Shown here one piece after another: positions 59,029 to 64,000 of a DNA stretch of 64,000 nt; the stretch's first letter is position 1; each line of letters opens with the position of its first letter. Origin of the DNA: Helianthus annuus (lineage: Eukaryota > Streptophyta > Magnoliopsida > Asterales > Asteraceae); NCBI RefSeq assembly GCF_002127325.2, contig NC_035440.2, forward strand, positions 70,679,819 to 70,743,818, in the 5' to 3' direction. The notes under the pieces are model-generated. The model had not been told where the DNA came from. It saw nothing but the letters and a program-made list of their open reading frames with translations, and did not search any database. The position numbers and the translations under genes are program-made.

Positions 59029-61204
59029 TGTCACACCCCCAAAAATCCACACGCGGAGTGCCACCGCTTGGGAGCATGACTGACCAGGATCAAGCCATCA
59101 ATCATATCAAACATAGCATTTAATATAAAAGTAAATAATGTAAATCATCATGACATGATTGATGTTTCAAAACCAACATCGTTTAAGTAGCGGAAGCATA
59201 GTATGTAATCTCAAAATAATTATAAGTTTGAATATCGTTCATGACCCAAATCCCACAACGACCTGCTCCTCCCTGTGCAAGCTCCAAAATGTACCTAAGG
59301 TCCTGCAAGGCATGCAGCAAATAATCAACAAACTAGTTGAGCGAGTTCACAGAAAGTAAATTCATAACATAGTGCATAAGTATAGCTAGTGGGGGCTTCC
59401 CATACTAGTGTGTACTAAAGGTGGGGGCTTCCCATGTTTATCCTGGCTAATGAGGGCTTCTCATTAACGGTACTTACTAGACTAACTTCCGACCATGTGT
59501 TCTTCTTTACCGAGAACAGGAAAACGTACAGGGTCACGTAGGCTTTACGTGACGTGCCCTTCCCCGAGGACATGGTACGCGTGGGGGCTACGTAGGCTTT
59601 ACGCAGCGTGGCCTTCCGACCTGGAAGCCAGTGGATGGTATTGGGTTACGTAGGCTTTACGTAACGTGTCCTCCCGACCCGGGAGACATATGGCAAATAT
59701 ACTGGGTTACGTAGGCTTTACGTAACGTGTCCTGACTAACCTGAGGACGATGGTCTATAGTCTGGTATATGCGTAAGTACGAGTACTCCTTTTACAATAA
59801 CATATCCAACCCAATTCCCAACCCGGGAATCCCATGCCTTGGCTGTGTGAACTCACCTTGGTTTGCTCGGCAGATACACAAAGAGGAAAGGGTTCTTGAA
59901 CTAACAGTGGTCAACCACGTCCTAACAGGGTTACCATACAAGTCAGGTCCGGTTCAAGTTATGCACATATGTCACTAACACATATTGATCATGGCAATGA
60001 ACACGTATTCCAAATAGCAGCCCAAAGCAAACAGTTAAACAAATAGCCAAGTGTCCGGCCCAATCAGTTGGGCCTGTAATAGAAGAAGTCCAATAGCAAA
60101 CAATCCACAAATCAAATCATTGGGCCCGTGACAGTGAAGGCCCAAACTGTGTGCGTGTACATGGTGGTCTCGAGTCGCAACAGGGATCTCGAGTCGCAAC
60201 CAGAGATTACGAGTCGCAACAGCTGGTTGCGAGTCGCAATGGTGATCTCGGTTCATCATGGTCTGGTTACGAGTCGCAACGGGACTCGCAACCGTTGTTA
60301 CGGTTCATGCTGTTGTGGTCTCGAGTCGGGATCATGGGGTTTCGACTCGCAATCTGAGTCGCAACCGTGTGTGTAACCGATTTTCCTGATTTCCTTAATT
60401 ACCAACAACATTTACTCCGTGATTTCAGCAAACATATTCAGCAGTTTCGGAACAGATCAAACACAGAAAATTAATCAGTTTTCATATCAGATTCAACCTG
60501 TTCATATTCATCATCAAAAACAACAATCGAACCAACCTACACCCTAGACCAAATCAGTTATTATCATGTAACATGCCATGGAAATTTCGAGATTATAATA
60601 TCACAGCCGGTTTAATCAATAACATCAGGACTAATCATCATATAGCCAAACCTATATGCAGCCGATTTCATGTCAAGTAACCATGTAGCCTAATCATACA
60701 TGTTAATCAAGTATCTACTATCATCAACATGATTATTATAAGCACACACAATCAAAACATCAACAACCAATAATCAAACACTAACCGATCGGATTGAACA
60801 AAAGGAAAATGAGCCGAAATCCTTGATCCGAGTGAGGGTTGTTCGCCGTCGGGTTCCAAGCAAGCCGAGAAAGGGAGAGAGCAAATAGAGTTGTGTGTGT
60901 TTGTGATTCTCAAAAGTGGTAAAACAAACCCCTAGTCCTGGTTTTGTGTTGCGAGTGGGGAGTGGGCCGAGCCCAACTCGGTTACCTCATGGGTTCCGAT
61001 TTCAAAGTGTGGCCCAAAGGGCTTGTGTGACCGGTTATAAGGTGTAATCGGGTTTTAGTGTGTGGTTTGAGTTCGTGTACACACAACATACATACACACA
61101 TAAGGCACATAACATCATAACATTCAATAGCATCAAAGTTTGTAAAAGTCATAACGCGTTCACGTTTGTTACACAATGATAGGTCTAAAGTTCGAGTTGT
61201 CACA
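59029..61204 (-). repeat. Element E 3' LTR
   Basis: 2176 bp, from TGTCACACCCCCAAAAATCC to GAGTTGTCACA. The right end is chosen because solo LTR D ends at the same place, directly before its target duplication. Subrepeats include GTGGGGGCTTCCCAT (59393-59465), GTAGGCTTTACGTAACGTG (about 59535-59735, four units) and CGAGTCGCAAC (60175-60365, several units). Confidence 0.82.
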
Positions 61205-61345
61205 TTATCCCCAACTAATTGGAAATTTCGTCCCGAAATTTGGTATGCACTCACTGAGGAAGCTAGGTAAGCTGTACTGTTCACTTATTTTCCTGGGGTG
61301 TCACATCCTCCCCCCGTTGATCTGGAATTTCGTCCCGAAATTCCG
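61205..61345 (-). other. Element E polypurine region with a duplicated block
   Basis: Two related blocks lie about 100 bp apart. Each has TGTCACAT, a pyrimidine run (purine on -) and the near-palindrome AATTTCGTCCCGAAATT. The block next to the LTR gives the tract TTAGTTGGGGATAA on -. The other has CGGGGGGAGGA next to TGTGACA. Confidence 0.6.
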
Positions 61346-63965
61346 AAGTAGTAGCTTCAGCCTCAGTAGTGGTAGCATTGGTTTCGAATAACTGGGGGTA
61401 TTTTTCTGTCATCCTGTCTTCGCGTTCCCAGGTGTACTCTGGGCCACGTTTGGAGTTCCAACGAACTCGAACAAGAGGGATTCTCTTGTGTTTGAGGACC
61501 TTCACATCCCGGTCCGTGATTTCCACTGGTTCCTCGACGAACTGCAACCGCTCGTCGATAGTGAGTTCCTTAAAAGGAATGATGAGGTTTTCATCTGATA
61601 GGCACTTCTTTAGGTTCGATACATGAAAGACATTGTGAACTGCCCCGAGTTCAGCTGGTAAATTCAACTTGTAGGCTACCTTGCCAATCTTTTCTATAAT
61701 TTCGAATGGTCCGACGTACCGCGGATTTAGTTTGCCCCGTTTGCCTAAACGAACCACACCCTTCCAGGGTGAAACTTTCAATAAAACCCGGTCCCCGACC
61801 TCAAATTCCAATGGCTTTCTACGCTTGTCCGCGTAGGCTTTCTGACGGTCGCGTGCTGCCGCCATGCGTTGTCGTATTTGTGCGATCTTTTCTGTGGCGT
61901 CCACTACTATCTCTGGACCCGTGATCTGACTATCCCCCACCTCTGCCCAACAGAGAGGTGACCGGCATTTACGCCCGTACAATGCCTCGAATGGAGCGGC
62001 TTGAATGTTGGTGTGATAACTATTATTATACGAGAACTCCACCAAAGGGAGGTGCTTTTCCCAGCCGTTGCCGAAATCGATAACACATGCCCGAAGCATG
62101 TCTTCTAGAGTCTGGATCGTTCGCTCAGACTGCCCATCCGTCTGAGGGTGATATGCTGTGCTCATGTCTAACCTTGAGCCGAAAGATTTGTGCATTGCTT
62201 GCCAAAGTTCTGACGTGAATCGTGCGTCGCGATCCGAAATAATAGACGTGGGCACCCCGTGCCTTGAAACAACTTCTTTAAGATAGACGTCTGCAAGTGT
62301 GGAGAACTTGTCCGTTTCCTTAATCGGTAGGAAGTGTGCAGACTTGGTGAGTCGATCCACGATCACCCATATCGTATCGTTCCCACGCTGGGATCTGGGT
62401 AGGCCTGTAACGAAATCCATGGAAATTTCTTCCCATTTCCACTGTGGTATCTTAGGCTGCTGAAGTAGGCCAGCTGGTTTCTGATATTCGACCTTGACTC
62501 TCGCACAGGTCAAGCATTTTCCAACGTACGTAGCGATGTGGGCCTTCATACTAGGCCACCAATAAGTAGTGCTGATGTCGTGGTACATCTTATCCGACCC
62601 TGGATGTACCGAGTAGCGAGACTTGTGAGCTTCGTCCATTACAAGTTCAAGTAAACCGCCATAGAGAGGGACCCAAATCCGGCCCGTTACATAGTAGGCG
62701 CCATCTGCCTTTTGTTCCATTTGCTGTCGTGAGCCGCGTAAGGCTTCAGCCTTGACGTTTTCGGGCTTCAGTGCTTCAGTCTGAGCAGCTCGTATCTGTG
62801 CAGGGAGGCTAGACTGAATCGTAAGCTGTAGCGCTCGCACGCGCCGTGGTAAAGTGTCTTTCCGACTGAGGGCATCAGCCACGACATTGGCTTTGCCTGG
62901 ATGATACTTGATAGCGCATTCGTAATCGTTGAGTAACTCGACCCATCGTCGTTGACGCATGTTCAAATCCTTCTGCTTTAGGATATGCTCGAGACTCCTG
63001 TGATCGGTGTAAATCGTGCACCTGGTACCGTACAGGTAGTGTCGCCATATCTTAAGCGCGAAAACAACAGCTCCCAGCTCTAAGTCGTGCGTCGTGTAAT
63101 TCCGTTCGTGAACCTTGAGTTGACGAGAGGCGTAAGCGATAACCTTGTCGCGTTGCATTAACACACATCCAAGTCCCCGAATGGATGCATCACAATAAAC
63201 CACGAAGTCGTCTGTGCCCTCTGGCAATGAGAGGATAGGTGCACTGCAAAGTCTATCCTTTAGGTGCTGAAAAGCAGTCTCCTGGGGATCTCCCCAGCGA
63301 TAGGTAACACCCTTCTGTGTCAGTAGCGTAAGCGGCTGAGCAATCTTCGAAAAGTCTCTAATAAACCGTCTGTAGTAACCTGCCAGACCCAAGAATTGGC
63401 GTATTTCCGTTGGCGTACGCGGTGCAGGCCAGTTTCTGATCGAGTCTACCTTGGATGGATCGACATGGATCCCATCCTTGTTCACCACATGGCCTAAGAA
63501 GTGGACTTCACGAAGCCAGAAGTCGCATTTAGAAAGCTTGGCGTACAACTGTTCCTTCCGAAGGAGTTCTAATATAAGACGAAGGTGCTGCTCGTGTTCC
63601 TCCTGACTCTTGGAGTAAATCAGAATGTCGTCGATGAAAACAATGACGAACTTGTCGAGATAGGGTTTGCACACCCTGTTCATAAGATCCATAAATACAG
63701 CAGGCGCGTTCGTTAACCCGAATGGCATGACAAGAAACTCGTAGTGACCGTAACGAGTTCTGAAGGCTGTCTTGGAGACGTCCTCATCCCGGACTCTCAG
63801 CTGATGGTACCCCGACCTCAAATCTATCTTCGAATAGTAACACGACCCTTGCAACTGGTCGAATAAGTCGTCGATGCGCGGAAGAGGATAACGGTTCTTC
63901 ACCGTCACCTTGTTGAGTTCACGGTAGTCGATGCACATCCTGAACGTACCGTCTTTCTTTTTCAC
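61281..63965 (-). CDS. pol: Element E pol: RT, RNase H, integrase, chromodomain; 5' end outside the window
   Basis: The frame is open to the window edge, 894 residues here. RT has the FIDD catalytic site at 110-113. RNase H has CDAS near 248 and TDHRS at 310-314, then ADALS. Integrase has H437, H444, C474, C477 and D507, D568, E604, exactly 35 residues between the last two. A GPY-type segment ([20 protein letters not shown]) follows. A chromodomain-like end near 800-865 includes [18 protein letters not shown], which in this group guides integration to heterochromatin. There is no second RNase H, unlike A, B and C. No stop or frameshift, so E may be young. The listed start is only the first Met in the window. 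Confidence 0.93.
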   Translation of the reverse strand: MKKKDGTFRMCIDYRELNKVTVKNRYPLPRIDDLFDQLQGSCYYSKIDLRSGYHQLRVRDEDVSKTAFRTRYGHYEFLVMPFGLTNAPAVFMDLMNRVCKPYLDKFVIVFIDDILIYSKSQEEHEQHLRLILELLRKEQLYAKLSKCDFWLREVHFLGHVVNKDGIHVDPSKVDSIRNWPAPRTPTEIRQFLGLAGYYRRFIRDFSKIAQPLTLLTQKGVTYRWGDPQETAFQHLKDRLCSAPILSLPEGTDDFVVYCDASIRGLGCVLMQRDKVIAYASRQLKVHERNYTTHDLELGAVVFALKIWRHYLYGTRCTIYTDHRSLEHILKQKDLNMRQRRWVELLNDYECAIKYHPGKANVVADALSRKDTLPRRVRALQLTIQSSLPAQIRAAQTEALKPENVKAEALRGSRQQMEQKADGAYYVTGRIWVPLYGGLLELVMDEAHKSRYSVHPGSDKMYHDISTTYWWPSMKAHIATYVGKCLTCARVKVEYQKPAGLLQQPKIPQWKWEEISMDFVTGLPRSQRGNDTIWVIVDRLTKSAHFLPIKETDKFSTLADVYLKEVVSRHGVPTSIISDRDARFTSELWQAMHKSFGSRLDMSTAYHPQTDGQSERTIQTLEDMLRACVIDFGNGWEKHLPLVEFSYNNSYHTNIQAAPFEALYGRKCRSPLCWAEVGDSQITGPEIVVDATEKIAQIRQRMAAARDRQKAYADKRRKPLEFEVGDRVLLKVSPWKGVVRLGKRGKLNPRYVGPFEIIEKIGKVAYKLNLPAELGAVHNVFHVSNLKKCLSDENLIIPFKELTIDERLQFVEEPVEITDRDVKVLKHKRIPLVRVRWNSKRGPEYTWEREDRMTEKYPQLFETNATTTEAEATTSEFRDEIPDQRGEDVTPQENK

Positions 63966-64000
63966 GAAGAGTACTGGAGCTCCCCAAGGCGAAGAGCTTG

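Larger units (their letters stand above)
59029..64000 (-). mobile_element. Element E: chromovirus-type Ty3/gypsy element, 3' half
   Basis: The 3' LTR, a polypurine tract region and pol with a C-terminal chromodomain-like segment lie in the order expected on -. The rest is beyond the window. Tekay-like is my best guess for the clade. ATTCT at 59024-59028 would be one half of the target duplication. Confidence 0.88.

Overview
The window is plant nuclear DNA made of nested transposable elements. I found no host gene, rRNA or tRNA. The Tat-type Ty3/gypsy elements, chromoviruses with long LTRs starting TGTCACACCCC, a PIF/Harbinger element and TIR elements packed into TA microsatellites suggest a dicot. 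The general look resembles Asteraceae repeats, but that is a memory-based impression, not something tested.

Layout. (1) Element A, an old decayed Tat-lineage element on +, spans 1-43236; its 5' LTR is cut by the window edge. (2) A solo chromovirus LTR, D, is inserted in A between the two RNase H domains (4260-39686, duplication TAGAA). (3) Element B, a younger Tat element on +, is inserted in D (6890-39631, duplication ATAAT). (4) Element C, a sister of B on -, is inserted in B's 3' LTR (17345-39417, duplication ATATT). C holds an 11.4-kb tandem duplication (14817-26216 and 26217-37565). Its junction lies in about 3 kb of sequence full of one-base indels, so it may be an assembly fault. (5) 43237-47600 is old LTR-like and AT-rich DNA. 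(6) 47635-51692 is a large inverted repeat with a PIF/Harbinger insertion in one arm. (7) 51693-54990 is a chain of five further TIR elements separated only by (TA)n. (8) 54990-59028 is AT-rich DNA with a Mutator-type MITE, microsatellites and an LTR-like segment. (9) From 59029 on is the 3' LTR and an intact pol of a chromovirus E on -.

How the genes work together. B and C encode gag-protease, then, behind one in-frame UAG, a pol with RT, a degraded gypsy RNase H, a second RNase H and integrase. The stop sits in UAG CAA UUA, the tobamovirus-type leaky context, and the motif survives even in decayed A. Beyond pol, each element has a variable 3' region with a stem-loop and a roughly 21-bp minisatellite. 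Next comes a separate antisense gene with its own TATA box and four exons with matching reading phases, transcribed away from the 3' LTR toward pol. The leaky stop and the spliced antisense gene are the most interesting signals here.
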